A DNA stretch of 64,000 nucleotides from NCBI GenBank assembly GCA_964251665.1, contig CAXUKO010000003.1, forward strand, positions 458,809 through 522,808, written 5' to 3'. The notes beneath the pieces were generated by a model. That model saw only the letters and a program-made list of their open reading frames with translations, had not been told where the DNA came from and ran no database searches. Shown one piece after another: positions 16,243 through 24,781 of the stretch. Source of the stretch: JBBQLG01 sp964251665 (GTDB lineage Bacteria; Bacteroidota; Bacteroidia; Cytophagales; Spirosomataceae). Every line of letters starts with the position of its first letter. Position 1 is the first letter of the stretch. A program made the translations under genes and the position numbers.

Positions 16243-17550
16243 ATGCAACGACTCCTTAACCTTTTTCTGCTGACGGTGCTGATTAGCCCGCTGGCCCATG
16301 CCCAACTGGATTCGACCAATCAGAATGTGGTCAATCAGGCAGCTTTCCAACTCACCAAAGCAACTGTTGAATTTGTTGCTACAGACGCGAAAACGTACGG
16401 TAATCGGGCCACAACTACCTGTCCGGCCTGCAATGATTATCCCAGTCTTATTCAATTCATTAAAACAAACAAACTGACCAAAGCGGATGAGTTGGTGAAT
16501 GATGCGCAGAAGCAGGTAGCCAGCCTGACAACGCCTACCGCCACCGTTGATCAGGTACTGACCAAACTGCGCCAGTATCTGCACGACCGGGTGACCAAAG
16601 GCGACGGTCGGGAACGGCGCACCACCCTGGCGAGCTACAAAACGTACACGGGGCAGGTCGCTCAGATTTTGGCTAGTGCAGGTGTCGAATCTGGCAGCGA
16701 AACAGACCTTGCCGCTGTACCTGCTGATACTACGGATACCGGCGAGGCCGTGATGCCCGACACGGTTAAGAAGGGTGATACGGGTGGCCTGTTTTCCTTT
16801 GGCGGGCTGGCACTGCTGTTGTCGCTGCTGAACCTGGCCGGGTTGATTTACATGTGGAGTCAGCGGCAAACCAAGGCGTCACCGACAATGCGTAACCCCC
16901 TGATTGATGAGTTGAGTAGTCGGGTGTCAACATTGGAAAGAACCCATAAAGAGTTAATTAACCGGCTTAATAAACCAGCTTCAGCGCCGGTCGCACCAAC
17001 ACCGGCTTCCGAGCCACGACGTCAGGAACCCGTTGCTGCCCCGGCCAACGTTGCGCCAAGACCGGCACCAACAGCGCCAGCGGCCGTAGCACCGCCAACC
17101 GTCACGCCAACTCCTGAGCCCGCCCGGCAGACACAGGCGGCTACTCCGGTTGCACCGGCACCTCAGCCGGTAACCCCGGCACCGCAACCCGCCGTTGTTC
17201 AGAATCCAGTGCCATCGAACCAGCCGCGCCGGCGTGACGTAGTGCTGTATGGCCGCACGGCTGATCTGGGTGATGGCTTTAGCGTAGGCAGCCTGCTCGA
17301 AACACCCGACCGGGATACCGTTTTTCAGATCGAAGTCCGAACCGATTCCCAAGCGGTTTACCGGGTAACGGAGGAGCCGGGGGCGCAGCAACTGGCACTG
17401 TCTGATCCGTATTCGTACTTAGCCGATGCCTGTGAATACATGGCCAAGCCAATACCCAACGCCCGTATTCGTACGAATCAACCCGGTCAACTGGCCTTGC
17501 AGGGTGACAAATGGAAGATCGTCGAGAAAGCTAAGATTAGTTTTTATTGA
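16243..17550 (+). CDS. Secreted/membrane-anchored coiled-coil protein with Pro-rich linker
   Basis: 435 residues from ATG 16243; a longer frame from 16180 reads through the hairpin and is rejected. The signal peptide ends PLAHAQ. A helical domain with a CPAC pair (TTCPACNDYPS) spans residues 20-150. One membrane helix (GGLALLLSLLNLAGLIYMW) is followed by a short coiled coil (LIDELSSRVSTLERTHKELI). A Pro/Ala/Val-rich linker of about 85 residues then leads to a C-terminal globular domain (DVVLYGRTADLGDGFSVGSL ... AKISFY). The topology suggests the N-domain is periplasmic and the coiled coil and C-domain are cytoplasmic, placing it to connect the envelope with the tubulin/actin-like pair. Unrecognised family. 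Confidence 0.75.
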   Translation: MQRLLNLFLLTVLISPLAHAQLDSTNQNVVNQAAFQLTKATVEFVATDAKTYGNRATTTCPACNDYPSLIQFIKTNKLTKADELVNDAQKQVASLTTPTATVDQVLTKLRQYLHDRVTKGDGRERRTTLASYKTYTGQVAQILASAGVESGSETDLAAVPADTTDTGEAVMPDTVKKGDTGGLFSFGGLALLLSLLNLAGLIYMWSQRQTKASPTMRNPLIDELSSRVSTLERTHKELINRLNKPASAPVAPTPASEPRRQEPVAAPANVAPRPAPTAPAAVAPPTVTPTPEPARQTQAATPVAPAPQPVTPAPQPAVVQNPVPSNQPRRRDVVLYGRTADLGDGFSVGSLLETPDRDTVFQIEVRTDSQAVYRVTEEPGAQQLALSDPYSYLADACEYMAKPIPNARIRTNQPGQLALQGDKWKIVEKAKISFY

Positions 17551-17562
17551 GCGAGTTCGTAA

Positions 17563-17716
17563 GCGGCTTCGCCTAAGTCGGTAAGTCAGTAAGTACCTTT
17601 GTGGTGATGCCGGGTTTGACAACCCGGCGCACCCGCATCGATATCATATCGGGTTCTTAAACCTGACATCGCCATCAGGCGAAGCCACTTATTAACTTAC
17701 CGACTTACTGACTGAT
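17563..17716. repeat. Palindromic intergenic element
   Basis: GGCTTCGCC (17565-17573) is complementary to GGCGAAGCC (17678-17686). TCGGTAAGTCAGTAAGT on the left is mirrored by ACTTACCGACTTACTGAC on the right. A central hairpin GCCGGGTTTGACAACCCGGC lies at 17609-17627. It is different from the units A-C family but again occupies a spacer of the same cluster. Confidence 0.7.
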
Positions 17717-17717
17717 A

Positions 17718-18761
17718 ATGACCCTTGACGAACTCAAAGAACGCATTAAAAACGAGGTTGTCCTGCGCGAAGGGGATCTTTTCGACTGGCAATGGCGACA
17801 GCTTGGTCTGGTAGCTGAAGCCGAAGAACTTGGCGTTCCATCGGGAGAGTTTCTGGCACTGGTCAATGAGGTCAGTCGGGCCATTAATCCGTATTTCGGG
17901 CGCATCAGCGACCTGAAAATCAAAGTAGCCGATCTGGCGCGTCTTCAACGCAAACAACTCACCGATGCCCAGATCAGGCAGATTACCGACGACGCGGGTC
18001 GGCTGCAACTCCAGCCTGATTTTGTAACGGAGCAATGGATTCCGGCTATTCTGGCTACGGTACCCGAACCGACTGAACTGCCCGAAGAGCCGGTTTCTCC
18101 AGTACAGGAAGTGCCACCGGTTGTTGCTGCGACAGTCCCGGTTGAGCTACCGCCGACGCCCGCACCCCAACCTCCTCCGGCTCCCTCCATCAATAAAGTA
18201 ACTGCTTCTGCACCCGACCATACGGCCGTTACCCGCAAAGTACATCAGTTTCTGGACGAGTATGTAGCTGACAAACACATTCCGGCGCGGGTGCTGAAAC
18301 CGTTGTTCCTGGCTACTAACTTTGACGAAACGGTACTGGCAGAAGCCGTGCTGACCTATCTATCCGCTAATTTTTATGCCGCCGAAACGCCCGCTCAGGG
18401 TCAGGTACTCAAAGACAAACTCCTTTCAACGGATTGGCGGCACCTGAGTTGGTGGGAGACAGTGGCCCCGGTTGTGCCCGCTGCTGCTCCGGTAGCCAGT
18501 AGTCAACCGCGCCGGAACGGTTCGTCAGATACGACGGTAATCGGCTTATCGGTGCTGATGGTTGGCCTGCTGATCGGTGGCGTATGGTGGAGTATGCGGG
18601 AGAAGCCAGTTAGTACGCCCGTAACCGTTCAGCAACCAGCCGAACGTATCACCAGCGAGCCGGTTCCCAAGGCAAAGACAAAACGCAAACGCCGGACCAA
18701 AGGCAGCCGCTCGGATTCGGCGGCAATACGCAGGAACACAGCAAAGGACTCGGCCAGATAA
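17718..18761 (+). CDS. Tail-anchored helical protein with Pro-rich linker
   Basis: 347 residues. Residues 1-110 are helical (MTLDELKERIKNEVVLREGD ...). A Pro/Val-rich linker covers about 125-165. A second helical domain (TRKVHQFLDEYVADKHIPAR ...) covers about 170-250. A single membrane helix is VIGLSVLMVGLLIGGVWW near 275-292, followed by a strongly basic tail (KAKTKRKRRTKGSR). No signal peptide, so the long N-terminal part is probably cytoplasmic. It is the last gene of the plus-strand tubulin/actin-like cluster and is convergent with the gene ending at 18798. Unrecognised family. Confidence 0.7.
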   Translation: MTLDELKERIKNEVVLREGDLFDWQWRQLGLVAEAEELGVPSGEFLALVNEVSRAINPYFGRISDLKIKVADLARLQRKQLTDAQIRQITDDAGRLQLQPDFVTEQWIPAILATVPEPTELPEEPVSPVQEVPPVVAATVPVELPPTPAPQPPPAPSINKVTASAPDHTAVTRKVHQFLDEYVADKHIPARVLKPLFLATNFDETVLAEAVLTYLSANFYAAETPAQGQVLKDKLLSTDWRHLSWWETVAPVVPAAAPVASSQPRRNGSSDTTVIGLSVLMVGLLIGGVWWSMREKPVSTPVTVQQPAERITSEPVPKAKTKRKRRTKGSRSDSAAIRRNTAKDSAR

Positions 18762-18797
18762 GGGATACGTTCACAGCGTGAGCGTACCATTCCTGAT

Positions 18798-19517
18798 TCA
18801 CCGACTGACCCGAACGCGAAGGTGCTGAAACGTTACGGTATCCGCTGACGAAACGAAGCCAATTCCATTTCCCTGAAAACTGCTGAAGAGCAACGGCTTA
18901 CCTGACAATTCGTGCCCATTGACGGACACAAACAGTTTGCCGTTTCGTTTCTCGACCTGGAGTCTATTCCGTCCGCTGTCGGCCACCAACGTCCTGTCCG
19001 TAACTGTTCGATGGCGTGACAGTATAGTAGAGCGGGACACTCCATCAACCACCCGTGTCAGCATACAGGCCGTCGGCCCGGTCAGCACAATCAGCGTATA
19101 GTTGGTATCGTCGCTGGCACCCAGCATCAGTCCGCCTTCGGGAACGGTACCCTTAGGCGCAATCATGTCGGCTTCGATCAGAAAACTCGTGGCCCGGTTC
19201 AAATTCAGGCTGTCGGGTAATTGTAGATAAGACCGGGCGGAGGCTAAACTGCGTGGGCCGGTTCGCCGGATGGTATAGGCACTGTCGGCAAGTTCATATG
19301 TATAATTGCCTGCCTGCCCCGTTTGCCAGCCGTGCTGATTCGTGGCGAATGAGTCGGTGAACATAACTGCTGTGCCGACCAGATGCCGTTGTAATTGTAC
19401 CAGTTGCCACGTACTGACGGCCGAAACCGGTGAGTCTATTCTGGCGGACTGCGCCAATACTGTTAGCGGGCTGTGGAAGAAAAACCAGATAACAAAACTG
19501 AATCGTGCGCTTGCCAT
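18798..19517 (-). CDS. Secreted protein with LamG/concanavalin-like domain
   Basis: 239 residues with an N-terminal signal (hydrophobic to about residue 24, ending TVLAQ). The mature protein resembles the jelly-roll domains of DUF1080/LamG type: SFLIEADMIAPKG, GLMLGASDDTNYTLIVL, NRLQVEKRNGKLFVSVNGHE, GNGIGFVSSADTVTFQHLRV. These usually bind glycans or act as structural modules. It is the last gene of a three-gene minus-strand unit (20816 to 18798) with gaps of 3 and 8 nt. Exact role unknown. Confidence 0.65.
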   Translation of the reverse strand: MASARFSFVIWFFFHSPLTVLAQSARIDSPVSAVSTWQLVQLQRHLVGTAVMFTDSFATNQHGWQTGQAGNYTYELADSAYTIRRTGPRSLASARSYLQLPDSLNLNRATSFLIEADMIAPKGTVPEGGLMLGASDDTNYTLIVLTGPTACMLTRVVDGVSRSTILSRHRTVTDRTLVADSGRNRLQVEKRNGKLFVSVNGHELSGKPLLFSSFQGNGIGFVSSADTVTFQHLRVRVSR

Positions 19518-19520
19518 AGA

Positions 19521-20430
19521 TTAGAAACGAAGCGTTAGGGCCGCTACCGGCACTGTCGATTGATAGTTGAGCCGCAAACTAACGGGGGCTAGAGCCGCGC
19601 GCTGACGCTGATTACGCAGGCCGCGCACAAACGTCGCTATAATGTCGCCGAGCCAGACAGCAGCCGCTAACCGGGTAGCTGCGTAATAGCGGTGCTGTAG
19701 GTCATTGGCCCGTTGGAAGTAGGGTTCCGCAGCATCAGGATTCTTTTGTCGTGTGTACTGAGCATACTGTTCCTGTGCCTGACTTCGTTGCCCAAAGCCG
19801 TAGACAAGCGCACTCGCCACGCCCATTGTTAACAGTGGTCGCCAGCCTACTTTAGGTTTCGGGCTTTGCACAAACACGTTGCCCAGCCCCGGTACCACTA
19901 CCGATGCCAGTGCCATCAACGGGCCGCCCGGCCGGTAAGTCGGGCGTTGGTGCGGCTGTGGCCCGGATTCGACAGGTGCGATACCCCGGGTGGAATCCCC
20001 GGTTGGTAAGACTGTCTCCAGTGCCGCTATCGGGCCTGAATCGGCTCGGGCGGGTTTCACTAATACCCGGACGCGAATTTCTTCGTTCAGTTCATAGCCG
20101 TTGGCAATTACATGTCCAGACGATGCGCTTGTTGAGGCCCGCCCGGACATGCCGCCCGAAGTCACCCTCGATAAAGCCGGGATTAAACGCCAGCACTCCG
20201 CTGTTGCGGCCGGTTACCTCAAAATAAATGGAGTCGCCGGGTGAACTGGCCGATAAGTCGTACAGAATTTCGAGTGATGTCTGGTCAATGGCGGTGAGCC
20301 GAATGTTCGACACGCGTTCGGGTGTGGAAAGTTTATCCTGCGCCTGACTCACTGTTCCGCTGATGAGCGTGAGCAGGAACATAAACCATCCAACGGATGC
20401 GATGGCAGCAGGCGTGAAAAGACGGGGCAT
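19521..20430 (-). pseudogene. Secreted protein with C-terminal membrane segments, split by a +1 frameshift
   Basis: Two overlapping frames make one protein of about 302 residues. The first (20430 to about 20117) has a signal peptide ending VSQAQ and reads TAIDQTSLEILYDLSASSPG and VRAGLNKRIVW, then falls to TCNCQRL and stops at 20092. The second frame continues the sense exactly there with HVIANGYELNEEIRVRVLV and runs to 19521. Removing one base in the TGGACATG context near 20117 restores the reading. The C-terminal half has hydrophobic stretches (ALASVVVPGLGNVFVQSP, AVWLGDIIATFVRGL). The IVW-x-V-x-A-x-G pattern occurs in secreted Bacteroidetes proteins. Sequencing indel or true mutation cannot be told apart here. 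Confidence 0.7.
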
Positions 20431-20438
20431 GGCTGGTG

Positions 20439-20816
20439 TTAATTTTGCACCGTAATAGCGCGTGAAGTCGTAAATTTATCGTCGCAGGAGTTGGCCATAA
20501 TTGCCGTTATGGTGTAGGTACCCGGTTTGCTATACGCCACTTTAATGCGTTCGCCCATTTTGTTGCGTCCATCGCCAATATCCCAGCCCACCACGCCGAT
20601 ATCACCCTGTTTCGCATCTAAAAACAGAGTAGCTTCGAGTTGATCGGTGGTGACGCCGATGGTGGCGGAGGGTTTGGCGCAGGCCGGAAAAGAAGCCCGG
20701 TCCAGATTGTAGGGGTCGCAGCCGAAACAGACCGGCGTGAAGGCAAGCAGCCATAGAACCGATTTCGATAAGGCTTTAGTCAGATTTTTTTGTACAATTG
20801 ACTTGTTATCTATCAT
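20439..20816 (-). CDS. PKD-domain (probable lipo-)protein
   Basis: 125 residues from ATG 20816; an upstream in-frame ATG at 20903 lacks a signal peptide and is not preferred. The N-terminus has a hydrophobic stretch SVLWLLAFTPVCFGC whose last Cys could be lipidated. The rest is a single PKD-like beta-sandwich: ATIGVTTDQLEATLFLDA, VVGWDIGDGR, IKVAYSKPGTYTITAIMANS. The W-D-I/F-G-D-G core is the PKD signature. It heads the minus-strand unit with the next two secreted-protein genes and is divergent from the hybrid kinase at 20919. Confidence 0.7.
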   Translation of the reverse strand: MIDNKSIVQKNLTKALSKSVLWLLAFTPVCFGCDPYNLDRASFPACAKPSATIGVTTDQLEATLFLDAKQGDIGVVGWDIGDGRNKMGERIKVAYSKPGTYTITAIMANSCDDKFTTSRAITVQN

Positions 20817-20918
20817 GGTGGGTGGTGCTGGTGAAGGCGCTTTTATGACGGCAACCTTCAGCAAAGTCACGTTGCCACGCAGCCGGTTATTCCGGTTGCG
20901 CATCCGATCTTAGACGCT

Positions 20919-23900
20919 ATGCTTAACACTGACCAATCCATACGCACTCCAGTACCGATGACGGGCTTTGACGTCCGGCAGACCGTGGATCAGTTGAACC
21001 TGATTGGCCTGACCATCGACCGGGAGGGAACGATGACTTACGCCAATCCCTACACGTTTCGGGTGACGGCCTGGGCCGCTGAAGAACTCATTGGCCAGAA
21101 TTTCTTTGACCTGCTCATTCCTAAACCCGAGCAGGCCGCTGTTCGGCGCGATCTGGACGATGCCATGACACGGGGTGGCTTTGTGGAACATAAAGAGATC
21201 GAACTGCTGGCCCGCAGCGGTGCCCTCCGTAATGTTCAGCTTAATTCGCTGATTCTGGATAAAACAAGCAACGGATCGGTGTCATTCACGCTCATTGGCG
21301 AGGACGTCACCAATAAAAAGCGGGTGGCTTCGGCCCTGTCGTTTTCCAACGCGCAGTTGCAGGACCTGGTCGATAACACCTCCGATCTGATTCAACTCTT
21401 GACCTTAGACGGGAAGTTTATCTTCGTAAACCGGGCCTGGCGCGAAGCACTGGGCTATACCTCCGATCAGATTGCGGCCCTGAGTCTGCGTGATGTTCTG
21501 CATCCCGATTATGCCGACAGCACCTTTGCCAAGTTGAAACGGATTCAGGGTGGCGAAAAAACACCGTATTTCGAGACTGTATTTCGGGATAAGAGCGGGA
21601 AGACCATGTTTCTGTCGGGCAGCGTCAACTGCCGTTTTGATAACGGACGACCCACGGCCTTTCGCTGTATTCTGCACGATACAACGGGTAAAATCCGGGC
21701 CGAAAAATCCCAGAAACTCTACTACAGCATCGCCAACTGGACAATCAACACGCCCAACCTGGACGATCTGTACACCAAAATTCACGAGGAGCTTGGCAAC
21801 ATCATCGACGCCCGAAATTTCTTTATTGCTCTTTATGACTCGGGCAAGAACTACCTCTACTTTCCGTATTACGTCGATGAATATTTCCGGGGTAACCTGC
21901 GCTTTACCAAACGGCGACTCGGTAACGGCCTGACCGAGTACACCGTCCGGGCCAATAAACCGTTGTTTCTGTACGAAAAAGACATCCGCCAACTGGCCGA
22001 GCAGCACGAAATTGATCTTTACGGGCAGTTACAGCCCAAGGTGATGCTGACGGCTCCGCTCCGTATCGGCGACGAAATTACGGGCATTATCGGCGTGAAA
22101 TCCTACGAAGACGCTGGCATCTACGGCCCCCGCGATCTCGAACTGCTGGAGTTTATTTCGGGTCAGGTTGCGCTGGCCATCGCCCGCAAACAGGATGAAG
22201 CCACCCTGAACAAACAGACCGCCCGGTTAAACGCTATTTTCGATAGCAGCACCTACCTGATCTGGTCAGTGAACAAAGCCCTTCAACTAACGTCGTTCAA
22301 TAAAAACTACGCCAAACTGATTGAAACGCAGGTTGGCGAAAGTCCACAGCTTTTGGCGGGGGCTAATCAGTTTGGCTGGCGGATGATTGGGGAGGAAAAC
22401 CGGCGCATGCTGGAAGAAAAATACCGGCAGGCGTTTCGCGGCATTCCCCAAAACTTCGAAATGTATTTCCAGTCGGAGCGGCCGGTGCTGGGTGGCGCTG
22501 CACCAGACCGAAAGTCAGTAATCCGCAGCGAAACCTACCTCGAATTTCACCTCAATCCGATCCTGCTTTCGGGCGGGCTGATCGAAGAGGTATCGGGTAT
22601 TGCCCGGGATATTACCAACCGGAAACGCGCCGAACTGAGCCTGCGTCAGAGTGAGGAAACCTTCCGGGGTATTTTTGAAAACCTACAGGATATCTACGTG
22701 CGTGTAGACCGCACCGGCCGCGTTACCATGATTAGTCCATCGGTTTTCAAACGCATGGGTTATACACCGGAGGAAGTGCTGGGTCAGGAAATCATGCAGT
22801 ATTTCGTGGATCACAAGGCGATTCGCCACGCCATGTTTAAACTCGTCCGCAACCGCAGTCTGCGGAACTTCGAGGCTACGCTGCGCCGGAAAGACGGTAG
22901 TCAGAGGCAGTTTATGTTTAATATGCTGCTGCTGAAAGATGAAGCCGGTACGTACAGCGTCGTAGCTGCCCTGGCCCGTGACATTACCCAGTTGAAAACG
23001 CAGGCCGATGAACTGGTGAAAGCCAAAGACGAAGCCGAACGGTCGCTGAAGGTGAAAGAACGATTCCTGGCCAATATGAGCCACGAAATTCGGACGCCGA
23101 TGAACGGTGTCATTGGCATGATCGACCTGCTGACGGACACGCCACTGGACGAAGATCAGCGCGACTACGTCCGCACCATCAAACGGTCGTCGGAAACGCT
23201 GCTCAACATCCTGAACGATATTCTGGACCTGTCGAAGATAGAAGCCGGTAAGATGGTCTTGCACGAAGCGCCTATTGCCCTGCGCGAAGTGTTTGATAAA
23301 CTCATCGCCCTGTTTGGGCAGCAGGCCAACTCGAAGGGAAATAAGTTGACGTATCAGCTGGCCGACGAGCTGCCGGTTTACGTCATTGCCGATCAGACGC
23401 GGCTGCTCCAGATTCTGTCTAACCTGACTTCAAATGCCCTGAAGTTTACCGAAAACGGCGCAGTCACGGTGGTGGCATCGTTGCTGAGCAAACGGGGTAA
23501 ATTCAACAAAGTCCGCGTGGAAGTGCGCGACAGCGGCATTGGTATCTCGCCGGATAACATTCAACTGCTGTTCAATTCGTTTAGCCAGGTCGATACTTCT
23601 TCGCGAAAATCGTTTGGCGGTACGGGGCTGGGTTTGTCCATCTCCAAAGAACTGGCGGCCCTCATGAAGGGCGACGTTGGGGTGGAATCAGTGGTGGGGC
23701 AGGGTAGTACGTTCTGGTTTACCGTTGAGGTGAAAGAAACTGCCATCAGTCCAACGGTTCAGGCGGGCGAACTGGCCGATGTGTCGCTGACTAATTTCTT
23801 TACCCTCTCTCAGCCCGATGTTGCCCCGCCGAGGGTGCTGCTGGTGGATGACAATGCCGTAAACCGCAAGGTAGCCAGCGAGATTCTGCGCAAGGCCGGT

Positions 23901-24614
23901 TGCGACGTAACAACGGCCTCCAGTGGTCCCGAAGCTATCGAGCGCGTAGGCGTGGCGTTTGGCCCGACGGCTGTTCCGTTCGACCTGATCTTTATGGATA
24001 TTCAGATGCCCGATATGGACGGTGTTGAAACGACCCGGCACCTGCGAGAGCAATTTGGCAAGCAACTGCCGACCATCGTAGCCATGACTGCTTATTCGAT
24101 GCGGGAAGACCGCGAACGGTTCCTGAGCCAGGGCCTCGACGACTACATTGCCAAGCCCATCCGCGCCCAGAGCCTGATCACGAAAGTAAAAGAGCTGGTT
24201 GATGCCCGGCGGGCCGGTGCTGAACCTGCGCGTATGCCCGTGCCTAAGCGGGTCGAACCGGAACTGGTGGAACCCATTGTGGATGCGGATATTGTGAAAC
24301 AACTGCGCGACATTGGGGGCAATGAACTGGTCGAGTCGATATTCGAGGAATTTGTCAATGAGGCCAATGAGTTGGTACACGGGGCGCTCGATGCGTTTGC
24401 TCTGGGTGATATTCCGACCGTAAAGAGCCATCTGCACACGTTGAAAGGCAGCGCGGGTACTATTGGGGTCAGCCGGGTAGCGGCTGTTGCGCGGGAAGCG
24501 GAGGGGAAACTAAAGCAAAACGACACCCGGACGCTGGGCGACGAACTGAAAACGCTGGAACACATATTTGCCGAATTTCTGGAGCAGTATAAACCCCTGC
24601 TGCACGACCTTTAA
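20919..24614 (+). CDS. Hybrid histidine kinase (PAS-PAS-GAF-PAS-PAS-HisKA-HATPase-REC-HPt)
   Basis: 1231 residues, no membrane helices, so a soluble sensor. The domains run: PAS about 15-135, PAS about 145-265, GAF about 275-430, PAS about 440-570, PAS about 575-695, dimerisation domain with phospho-acceptor H722 (MSHEIRTPMNGVIG), ATPase domain with DSGIGI and GTGLGLSISKEL, receiver with D1027 (LIFMDIQMPDMDG), and a C-terminal HPt domain with H1173 (HLHTLKGSAGTIG). All relay residues (His-Asp-His) are intact, so it can pass phosphate to a separate response regulator, which is not encoded nearby. The ligand is unknown; multiple PAS and GAF domains suggest redox, light or small-molecule input. 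Confidence 0.95.
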   Translation: MLNTDQSIRTPVPMTGFDVRQTVDQLNLIGLTIDREGTMTYANPYTFRVTAWAAEELIGQNFFDLLIPKPEQAAVRRDLDDAMTRGGFVEHKEIELLARSGALRNVQLNSLILDKTSNGSVSFTLIGEDVTNKKRVASALSFSNAQLQDLVDNTSDLIQLLTLDGKFIFVNRAWREALGYTSDQIAALSLRDVLHPDYADSTFAKLKRIQGGEKTPYFETVFRDKSGKTMFLSGSVNCRFDNGRPTAFRCILHDTTGKIRAEKSQKLYYSIANWTINTPNLDDLYTKIHEELGNIIDARNFFIALYDSGKNYLYFPYYVDEYFRGNLRFTKRRLGNGLTEYTVRANKPLFLYEKDIRQLAEQHEIDLYGQLQPKVMLTAPLRIGDEITGIIGVKSYEDAGIYGPRDLELLEFISGQVALAIARKQDEATLNKQTARLNAIFDSSTYLIWSVNKALQLTSFNKNYAKLIETQVGESPQLLAGANQFGWRMIGEENRRMLEEKYRQAFRGIPQNFEMYFQSERPVLGGAAPDRKSVIRSETYLEFHLNPILLSGGLIEEVSGIARDITNRKRAELSLRQSEETFRGIFENLQDIYVRVDRTGRVTMISPSVFKRMGYTPEEVLGQEIMQYFVDHKAIRHAMFKLVRNRSLRNFEATLRRKDGSQRQFMFNMLLLKDEAGTYSVVAALARDITQLKTQADELVKAKDEAERSLKVKERFLANMSHEIRTPMNGVIGMIDLLTDTPLDEDQRDYVRTIKRSSETLLNILNDILDLSKIEAGKMVLHEAPIALREVFDKLIALFGQQANSKGNKLTYQLADELPVYVIADQTRLLQILSNLTSNALKFTENGAVTVVASLLSKRGKFNKVRVEVRDSGIGISPDNIQLLFNSFSQVDTSSRKSFGGTGLGLSISKELAALMKGDVGVESVVGQGSTFWFTVEVKETAISPTVQAGELADVSLTNFFTLSQPDVAPPRVLLVDDNAVNRKVASEILRKAGCDVTTASSGPEAIERVGVAFGPTAVPFDLIFMDIQMPDMDGVETTRHLREQFGKQLPTIVAMTAYSMREDRERFLSQGLDDYIAKPIRAQSLITKVKELVDARRAGAEPARMPVPKRVEPELVEPIVDADIVKQLRDIGGNELVESIFEEFVNEANELVHGALDAFALGDIPTVKSHLHTLKGSAGTIGVSRVAAVAREAEGKLKQNDTRTLGDELKTLEHIFAEFLEQYKPLLHDL

Positions 24615-24728
24615 GCCGTATGATTGTTCGTTGGAAGCGGGCAGGCATACGGAATAATTGGTTCCTGGCGGGATGCCGTCAGGGGCTGCTAAGCCGGGTA
24701 AATAAGGCCGGAGTAATTCGGAAAATCA

Positions 24729-24760
24729 TTTGCTTTTCAGGCCAAAAAGAGGTAATTTTA
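24729..24760 (+). promoter_or_regulatory. recA promoter (TTTG-N20-TAATTTTA)
   Basis: TTTG at 24729-24732 and TAATTTTA at 24753-24760 are 20 nt apart, matching the Bacteroidetes TTTG-N19/21-TAnnTTTG promoter at seven of eight -7 positions. The start of transcription would be near 24767, giving a leader of about 15 nt. No obvious LexA-type palindrome was seen. Confidence 0.7.
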
Positions 24761-24781
24761 TCTGATTAAACAACACACAAA

